Position numbers and translations under genes: made by a program. This document shows, in pieces, positions 36,876-50,714 of a stretch of 64,000 bases of DNA. Positions within the stretch are counted from its first letter, which is position 1. Every line of letters starts with the position of its first letter. Source of the DNA: an uncultured Bartonella sp. (lineage in GTDB: Bacteria; Pseudomonadota; Alphaproteobacteria; Rhizobiales; Rhizobiaceae); contig CAMLBF010000002.1 of the NCBI GenBank assembly GCA_946478235.1, forward strand, positions 248,001-312,000, read 5' to 3'. The notes under the pieces were generated by a model. It was given only the letters and a program-made list of their open reading frames with translations. It did no database searches and was not told where the DNA came from.

Positions 36876-37370
36876 AGTCAAAAGCCTCATCAATAACAAT
36901 GGCATATAGAACCAATACCGTAGACTTTACCATGCCGCTCCAACGACAAAAATTCAGTGTTCCTGAGCGTTGCATATAAAAGCAGCACAATATTTCGGTT
37001 CAGCTTCGATTGTTATTTAAAATAGAAAAACGGTACTTTACTAGCAAAATGGCGTCATAATATTCAGAACTATCTGTTATAAAATCATTATATTATGCTG
37101 AAAACTAGATATTTTTACATTATATAGTGTAACTATATATATTTTATATCAATAAAATTAAATAAAAAATCATAAAAATACTTAAAACTATAATATTTTA
37201 TGTTTGCAAATATTACTTTATAAAACACAAAGCAAACAAACTATATTTTTATTTAATTTATATTATTCGACCAATCGAAAATCTAAATTATTATTTCTTA
37301 CGCTTGTACAAAAAAATAAGCGGGTTTTTAACCCGCTTAATTCTTGTTAATTTAACATCAACCGCTAAAA
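36876..37370. other. Intergenic region, 495 bp, extremely AT-rich core
   Basis: The spacer between the second permease gene and eno has no supported gene. The core from about 37060 to 37310 is nearly all A and T. No remnant of an ABC ATPase (Walker A or signature motif) is visible. The eno terminator closes it. Confidence 0.6.
37311..37338 (-). terminator. Rho-independent terminator of eno
   Basis: On the minus strand AAGCGGGTT pairs with AACCCGCTT around a 3-base loop (37318-37338), then runs into ATTTTTT. It lies 32 bp after the eno stop. Confidence 0.92.
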
Positions 37371-38645
<1,275 letters not shown>

Positions 38646-38738
38646 TTATCGTTTCCTTCCCGATAAAGGTTGTTATTCTGCATTATCAATAGACGAACTA
38701 TTGCAATGAGAAAAGCTCAAAACTGTATAATCCATTAA

Positions 38739-39572
38739 TTAGAGTTTCTTGGCCAACCGGTCGAATGCCATGAGTGTCTCCAATAAATTTGACAAATTAT
38801 CGAGCCTTACCATGTTTGGACCATCAGAAGGGGCATGGTCTGGATCTTGGTGTGTTTCCAAAAATACGCCTGCAACACCAACGGCTACAGCAGCTCTCGC
38901 CAGTGTTTCCACGAATTCGCGTTGGCCACCTGAAGATGTACCTTGTCCACCCGGCTGTTGCACGGAATGTGTTGCATCAAAAATAACTGGTGAACCAAAA
39001 GCTGCCATGATTGGCAAAGCGCGCATATCGGAAACCAATGTGTTGTATCCAAATGAGACACCCCGCTCACAGGCCATCACATTAGGGTTTCCACTTTCAG
39101 TTATTTTGGCAAGAACATTTTTCATGTCCCATGGCGCAAGAAACTGTCCCTTTTTAACGTTGATAACTCTGCCCGTTTTCGCTGCTGCGATAAGCAAATC
39201 TGTTTGACGACATAAAAAGGCAGGTATTTGCAAAACATCAACAATGTCGGCGACCATCGCACACTGTTCTTCAGTGTGCACATCGGTCAGAACAGGCATT
39301 TGAAATTCGCGTTTCAAATCAGCGAAAATTTCCATCGCTTTGTCCAGTCCAATTCCTCTTTTTGAAGAAAGGGAGGTACGATTAGCCTTATCAAAGCTGG
39401 ATTTATAAACAAAACCTATTCCCAGTTTATCGGTAATTTCCTTAATGCTGCCTGCCATATCAAATGCATGTTCACGACTTTCCATCTGGCAAGGACCAGC
39501 AATTATGGAGAGTGGGGCATTGTTGGAAAAAGTTACGTTACCTACAGTAACTGAACTATTAGGTTTGGTCAT
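38739..39572 (-). CDS. kdsA: 3-deoxy-8-phosphooctulonate synthase
   Basis: KdsA condenses arabinose 5-phosphate and phosphoenolpyruvate to Kdo 8-phosphate, for the lipopolysaccharide core. The 277-residue product has [13 protein letters not shown] (about 24-36), the [12 protein letters not shown] loop, [11 protein letters not shown] and [12 protein letters not shown]. The pattern with Cys in the AGPC motif suggests a metal-dependent form. Its phosphoenolpyruvate comes from the product of the next gene, eno. Confidence 0.97.
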   Translation of the reverse strand: MTKPNSSVTVGNVTFSNNAPLSIIAGPCQMESREHAFDMAGSIKEITDKLGIGFVYKSSFDKANRTSLSSKRGIGLDKAMEIFADLKREFQMPVLTDVHTEEQCAMVADIVDVLQIPAFLCRQTDLLIAAAKTGRVINVKKGQFLAPWDMKNVLAKITESGNPNVMACERGVSFGYNTLVSDMRALPIMAAFGSPVIFDATHSVQQPGGQGTSSGGQREFVETLARAAVAVGVAGVFLETHQDPDHAPSDGPNMVRLDNLSNLLETLMAFDRLAKKL

Positions 39573-39713
39573 ATTATTGTTGATCCTTTTATATTATGAA
39601 TTGCATATCCGAGATATCATAACTGTAAAACTATACCCTATTGGAAAGTTTTTATCCATTAAGATTATAGAACAATAAGTCTGTTCTCACACAGAATATT
39701 TTCAAATAATATG

Positions 39714-39932
39714 TCATTTCGATGATGCAGACGCCATTGCCGTTGACATCAGACTTTGCAAACTTGCATTAAGCATTCTAGTCATTGCGATATTGGAAAA
39801 TGCTTTTACTGCAATAAGACGATCAGATCGTCTCATGGTTTTGTTAATTTGCTCGATATATTTCGCTAAAAGCTGGTTTTCAGCAGTGACAACACAAGAC
39901 AAAATTGGTTTTGATAGTGAGTCGGCAAACAT
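39714..39932 (-). CDS. Possible small hypothetical protein
   Basis: This 72-codon frame starts at ATG 39932 and lies between kdsA and pyrG. The product is helical and Ser/Ala/Met-rich at its end (LMSTAMASASSK), with no membrane segment and no domain I know. There is no ribosome site; instead a perfect 7-bp inverted repeat ends directly before the start. It may be a chance frame or a remnant. Confidence 0.3.
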   Translation of the reverse strand: MFADSLSKPILSCVVTAENQLLAKYIEQINKTMRRSDRLIAVKAFSNIAMTRMLNASLQSLMSTAMASASSK

Positions 39933-40042
39933 TCAATAAGTCTTATTGTCAAAATGTCTAAACGACTGCGTAGAGAAAAATCGTCTATTTGGCGCTGTTA
40001 TAGCGCACCAATACAACAAGAAGTAAAGTAATCAATGGATAA

Positions 40043-40078
40043 AAAAAATCCTGTGATAGATTGTTGAATCCATCACAG
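40043..40078 (-). terminator. Rho-independent terminator of pyrG
   Basis: On the minus strand CTGTGATGGATT pairs with AATCTATCACAG (12 bp with one G-U) around CAAC, then runs into GATTTTTTTT. It lies about 20 bp after the pyrG stop. Confidence 0.93.
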
Positions 40079-40098
40079 AATCAAACAGATAAGCTAAC

Positions 40099-41751
<1,653 letters not shown>

Positions 41752-41920
41752 CTATGATATTTCCAGTAAAAAATTTACTTTTCCGACATTTTTTTAACTT
41801 TGAAAAACATTTCAATTTTGCCCCAAAGAGGCATGTTAAAAAAACATCATGTTCATAAAATGAATCAACTTATTGATAATTTGATTCACAAAACAAGTGT
41901 AACTATTTGTTATTTTTAGC

Positions 41921-41952
41921 AAAATAAAACCCCGTTTTAAATAAACGGGGTT
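41921..41952 (-). terminator. Rho-independent terminator of the L,D-transpeptidase gene
   Basis: On the minus strand AACCCCGTTT pairs with AAACGGGGTT (41928-41952) around ATTTA and continues TTATTTTG. It lies 22 bp after the stop. Confidence 0.92.
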
Positions 41953-41974
41953 CAATAATCTATTAATCAGCTAA

Positions 41975-42607
41975 TTAAAGGACAACAACTTCTGTACCGA
42001 CATTCACACGATCATAAAGATCAAGCACATCGTCATTAATCATACGGAAGCAACCATTTGATGCTGATGAACCAATTGTCCAAGGCTGAACCGTGCCATG
42101 AATGCGAATATATGTATCCTTATTGCCTTGCCATAAATATAGCGCACGTGCACCCAAAGGATTTCCTGGTCCGCCATCCATACCATTCGCAAAACGAGCA
42201 TAGTGTTCAGGGCTGCGTTTCACCATATCTTTGGTCGGTATCCAACGTGGCCATTCACGTTTGAAACGGATATTGGCTGTGCCTTTAAATTGTAAACCAA
42301 TTTTACCAACAGCAATACCATAACGACGTGCTGTCGTTGGTGTTTCTACAAAATAGAGGAAATAATTTTTCGGGTCGATAACAATTGTACCTGGCTTATA
42401 GCCCGAAAATGATACTGTCTGGGCACGAAATCTTTCCGGAATATTGTAATTTTTTACACCCGGTGTCTGTGCCTGTTTTTTATCGCTAGCCTTGGCTACT
42501 TGCGCGTTATTTTTGTTTTGAGCGTCATTGGCTGGTGCAGCAAATGCGACGCTCCCTGACAAGAAAAATAAACCGGATAAACCGGCCAATAATAAACGAT
42601 GTATCAT
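41975..42607 (-). CDS. L,D-transpeptidase (YkuD family)
   Basis: The 210-residue exported protein has a signal peptide (cleavage after about residue 23, VAFA) and a YkuD domain. It ends in the catalytic pattern IHGTVQPWTIGSS followed by SNGCFRM, with Cys nucleophile, His and Arg. Such enzymes make 3-3 peptidoglycan cross-links or attach outer-membrane proteins to the wall, both common in Hyphomicrobiales. It sits between secG and pyrG as its own transcript. Confidence 0.93.
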   Translation of the reverse strand: MIHRLLLAGLSGLFFLSGSVAFAAPANDAQNKNNAQVAKASDKKQAQTPGVKNYNIPERFRAQTVSFSGYKPGTIVIDPKNYFLYFVETPTTARRYGIAVGKIGLQFKGTANIRFKREWPRWIPTKDMVKRSPEHYARFANGMDGGPGNPLGARALYLWQGNKDTYIRIHGTVQPWTIGSSASNGCFRMINDDVLDLYDRVNVGTEVVVL

Positions 42608-42949
42608 GTTAGTTTAAATCCCGCGACGGTTGGTGAACTTGCGTCAGTGTGGATGCAATGTGGGTTTCTCATAAGACCATTTCTAGGTCATCTCAATATT
42701 TTTTAGCCTAATCAACATAAGTTGCTCGCAACCTATGGCAAGCATGCAACACTTACAGAAATGTAGTTATATGTCAAATAGGCATGAGTTAAGGATTATT
42801 ATCCGTTTAATGATACCTCACTGTTAAATTCTCTTTAAACTATCTTTTAGAAAACGGAAAACAAAAAATCTTTATAAAAACAAAATGGTGGATACAAAAA
42901 AGGGGCGCATAGCACCCCTCTTCTAACGTCAACCATCAATTTTCAAATT
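42608..42949. other. Spacer, 342 bp, secG terminator and L,D-transpeptidase promoter region
   Basis: AT-rich spacer without a supported gene. The secG terminator is at its right end. I see no other structure. Confidence 0.55.
42895..42918 (-). terminator. Rho-independent terminator of secG
   Basis: On the minus strand GGGGTGC pairs with GCGCCCC (one G-U) around TAT (42902-42918) and runs into TTTTTTG. Confidence 0.9.
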
Positions 42950-43432
42950 TTAATTTGATGGAACTGGATTTTCTGGCTGCTGCGGTACTGGATTTTCTTG
43001 AACCGGTGCAGATGAATTATTTTCATTTGCCTTTGCGCCATCTGATTTGGATGTATCGCTATTTTCTTTATCAGCTTTACCGCCAAGTTGTTCCAAAATA
43101 GAAGGCTGATTACCATTTTCAGCAGGAGATTGACCGTTCGCAGGTTTCTGCCCTTCTGGTATCGCTTTACCTTCAGTTGTTGGAATACGATTAAGAATGT
43201 CCGATGCTGGATTGGAAACGCTATCCACAACCACAAGAATAATAGATGTCGCGAAAAAGCAGATAGCCAATATGGCTGTCAAACGCGTTAGCGCATTTTT
43301 CGTGCCTCGGGCGGTCATAAAGCCTGAACCACCGCCTATACCAAGGCCACCACCTTCAGAACGTTGTATCAAAATAACGCCTACGAGTGCGATAACAATT
43401 AATAGATGAATGACAACAAGTACTGTCTGCAT
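42950..43432 (-). CDS. secG: Preprotein translocase subunit SecG
   Basis: SecG is the small membrane subunit of SecYEG. The 160-residue product has two membrane segments (about 3-20 and 52-72) around the conserved LIQRSEGGGLGIGGGSGFM loop. The remaining 85 residues are a hydrophilic Pro/Asn/Gln-rich tail that exceeds the core family and looks disordered. It follows tpiA by 81 bp, as in relatives. secDF and yajC, also in this window, act with the same channel. Confidence 0.95.
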   Translation of the reverse strand: MQTVLVVIHLLIVIALVGVILIQRSEGGGLGIGGGSGFMTARGTKNALTRLTAILAICFFATSIILVVVDSVSNPASDILNRIPTTEGKAIPEGQKPANGQSPAENGNQPSILEQLGGKADKENSDTSKSDGAKANENNSSAPVQENPVPQQPENPVPSN

Positions 43433-43513
43433 ATGTTTTGCTCTAACTTTGATCTTCGCGGCTGTTTACACGCAAATCCCACACAATCCAAGAGGAAACC
43501 GAAAATTCTTTGC

Positions 43514-44281
43514 TTATAATTTACGATATGCGTCACAAATGGCCAAAAAATCGCTCGCTTTTAGGCTAGCACCCCCTACCAAAGCACCATCTACATTATC
43601 AACGCCTAATAATTCGACCGCATTTGTAGGTTTAACAGATCCACCATAAAGCAACCGCATTTTTGCACCAGATTTTACAAAACGCTTAGTAAGCTCACTA
43701 CGAATAAAACCATGAACTTCAGCAACATCGTCTGCTGTTGGTGTTTTTCCTGTGCCAATTGCCCAAACCGGCTCATAAGCAATCACAGTATTTTCAGGCG
43801 TGGCTCCATCAGGCACCGACCCCAATAGCTGTTTACCAACAACATCAAGCGTTTTGCCGCTTTCCCGTTCTGCAAGTGTTTCTCCAACACAGATTACTGC
43901 AACAAGACCAGCGCGCCATGCAGCTTCCGCCTTCTGACGAACAAGATCATCTGTTTCATGATGGTCTGTGCGGCGTTCTGAATGCCCAACAATAACATAG
44001 TCAGCACCAGCTTCTCTCAACATAGGTGCCGAGATATCTCCAGTATGCGCTCCACTATCAGCCACATGGCAATCTTCACCGCCCAAGTGCAATTTTTCAC
44101 CGTCAAGGCTATCAGCTGCACGAGACAACAATGTTGCCGGCACACAAATAAGCGCTTCAAACAGCAATCCTAAATCCGAACTGACACCGGCTGCGATAGC
44201 CCTCAACTCTGTTAAAGATTCGCCTGTGCCGTTCATTTTCCAGTTTCCGGCAACAAGTGGTCGAACGTTAGGAGTCATCAT
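43514..44281 (-). CDS. tpiA: Triosephosphate isomerase
   Basis: TpiA interconverts dihydroxyacetone phosphate and glyceraldehyde 3-phosphate. The 255-residue product has GNWKMNG (Lys12-type), VIVGHSERR (electrophilic His), [12 protein letters not shown] (catalytic Glu and loop 6) and LYGGSVKP (phosphate site). It is divergent from ppiD, with 156 bp between the starts. Confidence 0.98.
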   Translation of the reverse strand: MMTPNVRPLVAGNWKMNGTGESLTELRAIAAGVSSDLGLLFEALICVPATLLSRAADSLDGEKLHLGGEDCHVADSGAHTGDISAPMLREAGADYVIVGHSERRTDHHETDDLVRQKAEAAWRAGLVAVICVGETLAERESGKTLDVVGKQLLGSVPDGATPENTVIAYEPVWAIGTGKTPTADDVAEVHGFIRSELTKRFVKSGAKMRLLYGGSVKPTNAVELLGVDNVDGALVGGASLKASDFLAICDAYRKL

Positions 44282-44437
44282 TTCACCTCAATATCAGTCT
44301 TAAAAATAAAATTTAGGCCTTTAACTAGCAAATTACACAAGCAAAGCAAGTCTTTAACCTTGCATATTGTGCGCCTTTGTTGCAAATCCTATCAGAGCTT
44401 TATGCTTTATTGAAGCCAATTAAAACGGAATTAACCG

Positions 44438-46327
44438 ATGCTTGATACTATACGTAACGCTGTCAACTCTTGGGTCGCCAAGGTATTCCTTGGTATTCTC
44501 GTTCTATGCTTTGTCCTTTTATGGGGTGTGCCGGAACTGAGAAAGAATGGTGGCAACGACCTCTTTATTGCAGGAAAATCCAGTATAAAAACAGATACTT
44601 ATAGGCTGGCATTGGGTGACCAGACGATGCGGTATTCACTCGCAATTAACTCGTCACACCTCCTCTCCCCCGGTGAAGCACAGCAATACGGAATTCCACA
44701 GGCGGTCCTTGGTGAATTGCAGAAAGATGTCATTTTTGACGAACAAGCCAGACTTATGAAAATTGGCGTTTCTAAAGACGGTATTGCCAGTGCTATCGGT
44801 CGCGATACGATTTTTTATCAACAGGGTAGCTTCAATAGAACGTTATTTATGGACTATTTGAAGCAATTGCGTATCAATGAGTCGGATCTTATCGAGTATT
44901 ACGCCTCCAAGGAAAAACGGGACCAGTTTCTGGGCGCAGCAATTGGTGGTTTAAAAGCGCCTGATGTATTTTTATCAGCATTGCAAAACTACCAAGGTGA
45001 AACACGTTCAGCTGACTATATCGTCGTTACACCGAAAGAGATCGGAACATTGAAGTCCCCATCTCAAGATGATCTGCAAAAATGGTTTGACCAGCATAAA
45101 GAACAGTTCCGCGCCCCAGAGTACCGTAAAGTTACCCTTATGGTGATGAGCCCGGAACAACTTGTAAAGCCTGATGATATTTCTGACGATGAAGCGAAGG
45201 CCTATTATACACAAAACGCCTCGCACTACATTGCTCCAGAAAAGCGGACAGTAGAAGAATTGCGTTTTGCAACACGAGAAGAAGCTGACGCAGCCCATAA
45301 AAAACTCGAAGATGGTATGACTTTTGATGATTTGGTAAAATCACAAAAGAAAACATTGGACGAAATTAAAAAAGGCCCACTTGCAAAGGACAAGTTTCCG
45401 GTAACTGTCGCATCGGACATATTCAATCTGGCGAACAACTCGGTTAGTGATGTTATTAATGATCTACAGGGACCGGTTATCATTCGCCTTGTTGAGGTAC
45501 AACCTTCACAACCATTACCATTTGAAAAAGTTGAAAAAGATATCCGTTTGACATTGGCAAAGACCAACGCTGCCAAAGCAATGCGTGATAATCATGATGC
45601 CATTGAAAATGCTCGTTTTGAGGGTGTATCTCTGCAAGACTTGTCCAACCAATATAAATTGCCACTACGTGAAGTTACATTGGATGACAAAGGTAGCACA
45701 CAAGACGGCAATCTCCTGACAGATCTACCACAACAAAATATTTTGCTGGATGCCATATTCCAAGCGACAGAAGGTGCTGACATGGATCCAATATCGCTGC
45801 AAGGTGGTGGATATTTATGGTATCGATTGGACAGTGTAATACCGGCACGCGATCGCACACTTGAAGAAGTTAAAGATAAAGTCACTAATGGCTGGAAAGC
45901 TGATGAAATACAATACCGCCTGAATGAAGAAGCCAAAAAACTTGAAGACGAGTTGAAAAACGGCAAAAATCTTGACGCTCTGGCAAAAGAACTTGGCGTG
46001 ACCAAACAGACGGCAAGAGGATTAAAACGTGGAAACTCTGCCGAAGTTATCGGTGCTGAGGGTGTTGCAGCAGTTTTTGCTGGACCTAAGGGCCATAAAG
46101 GTACGGCTAAAGGCGCTTTATCAGATAACCGTATCATCTATGAAGTTACAGAATCTGTAGAGCCCCTTAATACAGATGCAAAATCATTGAGCTCCGAACA
46201 GCGCAAAAATTTCGATTTAATGATGGGTGCCGATTTAAAAACCGAACTGTTACTTGTCGGTAATGAGCAGACGCCCGTGAAAGCCGATAATACAAATTAT
46301 AATCAGATTCTTCAAAATCTTCAGTGA
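44438..46327 (+). CDS. ppiD: PpiD-like periplasmic peptidyl-prolyl isomerase
   Basis: The 629-residue protein has a single N-terminal membrane anchor (about 14-30, [18 protein letters not shown]), a SurA-like N-domain (about 35-160), a parvulin-type region near residues 220-360 and a long helical C-terminal part. This architecture is PpiD, a chaperone at the periplasmic exit of SecYEG. The parvulin domain is divergent, so isomerase activity is uncertain. It starts the operon ppiD-trpD-trpC-moaC-moeA; trpD follows by 7 bp. Confidence 0.9.
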   Translation: MLDTIRNAVNSWVAKVFLGILVLCFVLLWGVPELRKNGGNDLFIAGKSSIKTDTYRLALGDQTMRYSLAINSSHLLSPGEAQQYGIPQAVLGELQKDVIFDEQARLMKIGVSKDGIASAIGRDTIFYQQGSFNRTLFMDYLKQLRINESDLIEYYASKEKRDQFLGAAIGGLKAPDVFLSALQNYQGETRSADYIVVTPKEIGTLKSPSQDDLQKWFDQHKEQFRAPEYRKVTLMVMSPEQLVKPDDISDDEAKAYYTQNASHYIAPEKRTVEELRFATREEADAAHKKLEDGMTFDDLVKSQKKTLDEIKKGPLAKDKFPVTVASDIFNLANNSVSDVINDLQGPVIIRLVEVQPSQPLPFEKVEKDIRLTLAKTNAAKAMRDNHDAIENARFEGVSLQDLSNQYKLPLREVTLDDKGSTQDGNLLTDLPQQNILLDAIFQATEGADMDPISLQGGGYLWYRLDSVIPARDRTLEEVKDKVTNGWKADEIQYRLNEEAKKLEDELKNGKNLDALAKELGVTKQTARGLKRGNSAEVIGAEGVAAVFAGPKGHKGTAKGALSDNRIIYEVTESVEPLNTDAKSLSSEQRKNFDLMMGADLKTELLLVGNEQTPVKADNTNYNQILQNLQ

Positions 46328-46334
46328 GGCTAAC

Positions 46335-47363
46335 ATGAGCGACCTAAAACCTTTTATTAATAAGGTAGCAACAGGTTCACCTTTGACACGTGATGAGGCC
46401 GAACAGGCATTTACAATCATGATGTCTGGTCAAGCGACGCCGGCGCAAATAGGTGGTTTTCTCATGTCCTTGCGCGTTCGTGGGGAAACAATTGATGAAA
46501 TTACCGGTGCTGTGGCATCTATGAGAAAAAAGATGTTACCGGTTGATGCTGATGAAAACGCAATCGATATTGTTGGCACGGGCGGCGACCAATCAGGTTC
46601 GTACAATGTATCAACAGCAACAGCATTTGTTGTAGCGGGTGCGGGTGTGCCAGTCGGTAAACATGGCAATCGTGCATTATCGTCCAAATCAGGAGCAGCT
46701 GACGCATTGGCTGCCCTTGGTGTGAATATCGATGCAACGCCCGAAACGATTGGTCGATGCATTAAAGAAGTGGGCTTAGGTTTTATGTTTGCCCCTACCC
46801 ACCATTCTGCCATGCGCCATGTTGGACCTGCTCGTGTAGAACTCGGCACGAGAACCATATTCAACATTTTGGGGCCTTTATCGAATCCTGCCGGAATAAC
46901 CAAGCAGTTAATTGGTGTTTTTTCGCCCGAATGGGTTGTACCGATTGCCAAGGTACTTCAAGGGCTTGGCTCTAAATCATTATGGGTTGTGCATGGTAGC
47001 GGCATGGACGAACTCACAACAGCTGGAGAAACTCAAGTTGCCGCTCTCAAAAATGGCGAGTTGACAACATTTATTGTCACACCTGAAGATGCCGGTTTAA
47101 AACGTGTCACTATGGATGCCTTGCGGGGTGGAAACCCGCAACAGAATGCTGAAGCCTTGCGTGAGGTTTTGGATGGCAAACATGGTGCCTATCGCGATAT
47201 TGTCCTGCTGAATGCTGCTGCAGCCTTTATCATTGCTGGCAAGGCTGAAACCTTGAAAGAAGGTGTCAAAATTGGTGAAGCCAGTATTGATGAAGGTAAA
47301 GCAAGAGCCAAACTTGATGAGCTGGTAAAAGTTTCCAATAGTGTCGGTGGGAACAATGAGTGA
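46335..47363 (+). CDS. trpD: Anthranilate phosphoribosyltransferase
   Basis: TrpD transfers phosphoribosyl from PRPP to anthranilate. The 342-residue product has the glycine-rich [19 protein letters not shown] segment (about 79-97), the [17 protein letters not shown] anthranilate site, and GPLSNPA. It overlaps trpC by eight bases. trpE and trpG are not in the window, as is usual where the pathway is split. Confidence 0.97.
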   Translation: MSDLKPFINKVATGSPLTRDEAEQAFTIMMSGQATPAQIGGFLMSLRVRGETIDEITGAVASMRKKMLPVDADENAIDIVGTGGDQSGSYNVSTATAFVVAGAGVPVGKHGNRALSSKSGAADALAALGVNIDATPETIGRCIKEVGLGFMFAPTHHSAMRHVGPARVELGTRTIFNILGPLSNPAGITKQLIGVFSPEWVVPIAKVLQGLGSKSLWVVHGSGMDELTTAGETQVAALKNGELTTFIVTPEDAGLKRVTMDALRGGNPQQNAEALREVLDGKHGAYRDIVLLNAAAAFIIAGKAETLKEGVKIGEASIDEGKARAKLDELVKVSNSVGGNNE

Positions 47364-48147
47364 TATTTTAAAAAAAATAGAAGTCTATAAACGGCAAGAA
47401 ATTGCCAAGGCAAAAGCCGCCCTTCCATTAGATGAAATTAGAGCAATCGCACGTGATGTAGATAAGCCACGTGGATTTTATCAAGCACTTAAAAATAAAG
47501 AAAAAGCTGGTTTATTTGGCCTGATTGCCGAAATAAAAAAGGCTAGCCCATCAAAAGGATTGATACGACCTGATTTTGATCCACCGGCTTTGGCTAAAGC
47601 TTATGAAGATGGTGGTGCTGCATGTTTATCAGTATTGACAGATGTACCATCATTTCAAGGTTCTCCGGATTATCTAGTAGCGGCAAGGAAGGCCTGCAAA
47701 CTACCTGCATTGCGCAAAGATTTTTTGTTTGACGCTTATCAGGTTTATGAAGCCCGCGCATGGGGCGCGGATTGTATTCTTATTATTCTCGCAGCAATTG
47801 ATGATGACCTCGCCCTAACGTTGGAAGATACAGCGTTTGAACTTGGTATGGATGTGCTTATTGAAACGCACAATGAACAGGAAGTTGAACGGGCGTTAAA
47901 GCTGAAATCTCCTTTGATTGGTGTCAACAACCGCAATTTGCGTAATTTTGAAGTGGATCTTGCCAATTGTGAGCGCCTTTCACACATGATTCCGCAGGAC
48001 CGCTTATTGGTTGGTGAAAGTGGGATATTTACGCATGATGACTTGTTACGATTGGAAAAAAGTAACATTCGGTCATTTCTTATCGGTGAAAGTCTTATGC
48101 GACAGACCGATGTAATAGCAGCAACAAAAACATTATTAGGCTTATAA
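47356..48147 (+). CDS. trpC: Indole-3-glycerol-phosphate synthase
   Basis: TrpC closes the indole ring in tryptophan synthesis. The 263-residue beta-barrel enzyme has [12 protein letters not shown] (catalytic Lys), LPALRKDF (second Lys), GVNNRNL and VGESGI. The ATG at 47356 overlaps the trpD end by eight bases; a GTG at 47341 is in frame but lies inside trpD. It is monofunctional, with no TrpF part. moaC follows after one base. Confidence 0.97.
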   Translation: MSDILKKIEVYKRQEIAKAKAALPLDEIRAIARDVDKPRGFYQALKNKEKAGLFGLIAEIKKASPSKGLIRPDFDPPALAKAYEDGGAACLSVLTDVPSFQGSPDYLVAARKACKLPALRKDFLFDAYQVYEARAWGADCILIILAAIDDDLALTLEDTAFELGMDVLIETHNEQEVERALKLKSPLIGVNNRNLRNFEVDLANCERLSHMIPQDRLLVGESGIFTHDDLLRLEKSNIRSFLIGESLMRQTDVIAATKTLLGL

Positions 48148-48148
48148 C

Positions 48149-48652
48149 ATGAATGATGCGCTTACACATATCAATAGTAAGGGTGAAGCCCGTATGGTCG
48201 ACGTGGGGGCAAAAGTAGAGACAGAACGTACCGCTATAGCTGGTGGCTGTATCCGCATGGCAATGGAAACGCTCAATGCTATTGAAAGTGGTAAAGCGCC
48301 AAAGGGTGATGTTATAGCGACAGCCCGCATTGCCGGCATTATGAGCGCTAAAAAGACATCTGACATTATTCCACTTTGTCACCCCCTTCTTCTAACCAAA
48401 GTGGAAGTGACTATCGAAGCCGACTATGATTTACCCGGCTATCGTGTATGTGCAACGGCGAGCCTTAATGGCAAAACCGGAGTCGAGATGGAAGCACTAA
48501 CTGCCGTATCGGTAACCTGCCTAACACTTTACGATATGGCAAAAGCACTCGACAAAAATATGGTGATTTCGGATATCTGCCTCGTTGAAAAACGGGGTGG
48601 TAAGTCCGGTTTATGGAAACGAGAGAATACACATGCCTCTACTGAATATTGA
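48149..48652 (+). CDS. moaC: Cyclic pyranopterin monophosphate synthase MoaC
   Basis: MoaC converts the cyclised GTP derivative made by MoaA to cPMP, the first stable molybdopterin intermediate. The 167-residue product has [13 protein letters not shown] (about 68-80), [14 protein letters not shown] and the C-terminal RGGKSG. moaA is not nearby. The gene overlaps moeA by 20 bases. Confidence 0.97.
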   Translation: MNDALTHINSKGEARMVDVGAKVETERTAIAGGCIRMAMETLNAIESGKAPKGDVIATARIAGIMSAKKTSDIIPLCHPLLLTKVEVTIEADYDLPGYRVCATASLNGKTGVEMEALTAVSVTCLTLYDMAKALDKNMVISDICLVEKRGGKSGLWKRENTHASTEY

Positions 48653-49859
48653 TGAAGCGTTAAATCGTTTATTGTCTGCTACCCAAACATTGGAAACTGA
48701 AAATGTCAGTCTATCTAATATCGGGCTCAGACAAGTGCTTGCAGATGATATTACAGCAAAATTGACTGAACCACCTTTCCGCTCTTCGGCTATGGATGGA
48801 TATGCAATTAGAGTAAACGATTTTGCTAAATCCAATTCTTTCAAAGTTATTGGAGAATCAGCTGCCGGTAAAGGTTTTAGTGGCAAGATTGGAAGTGGTG
48901 AGGCTGTTAGAATTTTTACCGGCGCGCCGGTACCTGATGATGCAGATTGCGTGGTTATTCAGGAAAAAACAGAAATTACAGATGATATTATCGTCATCAC
49001 CGACACTCCAAAATTAAATGACAATATCCGTCCATTAGGTGGACATTTTAAAAAGGGTGATACTGTCTTCAGTAAAGGCAAGGTTGTTTCTCCTGCGGCA
49101 ATCGCACTATGTGCATCAAGTGGATATGCAACAATCCCAGTTATTCGCCGCCCAAAGGTTGCTATTTTGGCAACAGGAAATGAACTTGTAGCACCGGGTG
49201 AAATACCGGGTAAGGATCAGATTGTTTGTTCAAACTCATTTGGTCTGGCACAAATAGCGCGCAGTCGCGATTGTCAGGTAATTGACCTAGGAATAGCACG
49301 CGATAATGAAGAATCCATCCGATCAGCCATTAAAAAAGCTCAGCAAGAAGGTGCAGATCTGCTTCTGACGAGTGGCGGTGTTTCTGTTGGGAAATATGAT
49401 TTAGTCCAGACCGTCCTAAAAGATGAAGGCATGGAGCTGGACTTCTGGAAAATTGCTATGCGTCCTGGAAAACCGCTTATGTTCGGCACATTGCCAGGTG
49501 AACATAAAATGCTGGTACTTGGATTACCAGGAAATCCGGTTTCAAGTCTGGTATGTGCACATCTCTTCTTAGTACCTATTCTCGAAAAGCTATCTGGTAG
49601 AGTATACGCACCGCATATCGAAAATGCTGTTTTGAATGCTCCCCTACCCAAAAATGGACCACGTAAGCACTTTATCCGTGCAAATCTAACACGCGGTGCC
49701 GATGGGGAGGCACATGTCACACCCGTTAGCAGTCCTGATTCTTCAATGATTAGACTTATGGCCAATGCCGATTGTTTGATTATTCAGGAAGAAAATGGCA
49801 CACCGCTTAATGTTGGTGACAGTTGCCGCATATTCATTCCAGATGAAATCGGCTTATAA
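48633..49859 (+). CDS. moeA: Molybdopterin molybdenumtransferase MoeA
   Basis: MoeA inserts molybdate into adenylylated molybdopterin. The 408-residue product starts [14 protein letters not shown]. It contains [12 protein letters not shown] (about 50-61), [13 protein letters not shown], the TGNEL segment and [11 protein letters not shown] (about 247-257), and ends in the beta-barrel domain IV. The ATG at 48633 is used; upstream codons belong to moaC. In several relatives lexA follows, but here the next gene is convergent and overlaps the moeA end by six bases. Confidence 0.96.
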   Translation: MPLLNIDEALNRLLSATQTLETENVSLSNIGLRQVLADDITAKLTEPPFRSSAMDGYAIRVNDFAKSNSFKVIGESAAGKGFSGKIGSGEAVRIFTGAPVPDDADCVVIQEKTEITDDIIVITDTPKLNDNIRPLGGHFKKGDTVFSKGKVVSPAAIALCASSGYATIPVIRRPKVAILATGNELVAPGEIPGKDQIVCSNSFGLAQIARSRDCQVIDLGIARDNEESIRSAIKKAQQEGADLLLTSGGVSVGKYDLVQTVLKDEGMELDFWKIAMRPGKPLMFGTLPGEHKMLVLGLPGNPVSSLVCAHLFLVPILEKLSGRVYAPHIENAVLNAPLPKNGPRKHFIRANLTRGADGEAHVTPVSSPDSSMIRLMANADCLIIQEENGTPLNVGDSCRIFIPDEIGL

Positions 49860-50714
49860 AATATCGGGATAGCGACCACTTATAGCGGTCTTAGTCATTG
49901 TAATAAATTGATAAATAGGCGAGACATTGATGCTGCTTTTAAAAGCATCAATTCCCGCCTTTTCTATTTTTTTCATGGCTGCCGGTATGATGGAAAGCGG
50001 CAAAAACGCTAACCGAATATTCTTTGGCAATTGATTGTTGGCAGCTAGAAATTTTTGATAATGTTCTCGTCCCAGAGCGACAAAGGCGGTAATTAGTCGC
50101 TGTTTTTCATCATCTGATACGTGGTTTGATTGAAAAGTAGATGGCGTATTTCCTATAGCCTCAATAACAGACATTGGAAAATAAAGTTGTTTGCGTGCTT
50201 CGGTATAGGGCAGCAGGCGTAATAAGCCGCATATTGCCTGTGCTATACCGCCGTGTCCCGATGCATCGGCAGCCTTGGCAGCATTTTCCTCATCCAATAT
50301 CAGACAAGATAATTGTAGCAATGTGCAGGCCGTGTCCCCACAATAGCCTTCAAATGCGGTCAAGTCGGGCATTGTGTCGTTATACAAATCAAAGACGCGA
50401 GCATCACAATAGCGCATAAAGGCATTTTTTGGTAACTTATACCGCTCAATTGTATCCAACAGTGAATCCAATACGGGATTCTGATCATTGCTATCAGCCC
50501 GCTCACCAGCAATAGCATCACGCCACCAATGCAAGCGAATTTCGCCAATCATTGGCTCATGCACAGTTTCTCGTATTCTCGCAATCTCAAGATTGAATGC
50601 ATATAGCGCAGCAAGACCGCCACGCTTTTCCTTTGGCGCAAAAAGAACAGAGAGATAACGCTCCCTATCGCCCTGCTTTAAAAGATCCAGACAATATTGG
50701 TCAGCAATTTTCAT
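49854..50714 (-). CDS. Phytoene/squalene-synthase-family protein (NDUFAF6-like)
   Basis: The 286-residue protein has the squalene/phytoene synthase fold, with YAFNLEIARIRETVHEP (about 39-55), the GEIRLHWWRDAI helix and a second helix bearing RVFDLYND. The Asp-rich DXXXD motifs of true synthases are not intact. It is closest to the lineage that includes complex I assembly factor NDUFAF6. There are no carotenoid or hopanoid genes around it. The gene overlaps the downstream Mth938-domain gene by four bases and is convergent with moeA. Confidence 0.8.
   Translation of the reverse strand: MKIADQYCLDLLKQGDRERYLSVLFAPKEKRGGLAALYAFNLEIARIRETVHEPMIGEIRLHWWRDAIAGERADSNDQNPVLDSLLDTIERYKLPKNAFMRYCDARVFDLYNDTMPDLTAFEGYCGDTACTLLQLSCLILDEENAAKAADASGHGGIAQAICGLLRLLPYTEARKQLYFPMSVIEAIGNTPSTFQSNHVSDDEKQRLITAFVALGREHYQKFLAANNQLPKNIRLAFLPLSIIPAAMKKIEKAGIDAFKSSINVSPIYQFITMTKTAISGRYPDIL

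Larger units (their letters stand above)
39573..40098. other. kdsA-pyrG spacer, 526 bp
   Basis: The spacer holds the pyrG terminator at 40043-40078, a doubtful 72-codon frame at 39714-39932 and the inverted repeat CAATAAG-T-CTTATTG at 39934-39948. I see no RNA gene. Confidence 0.55.

Noticed and set aside
45592..46137. 181-codon minus-strand frame, Ser/Phe-rich
   Set aside because: Antisense shadow of the ppiD helical region.
46430..46951. 173-codon minus-strand frame
   Set aside because: Antisense shadow of trpD, whose motifs are intact.
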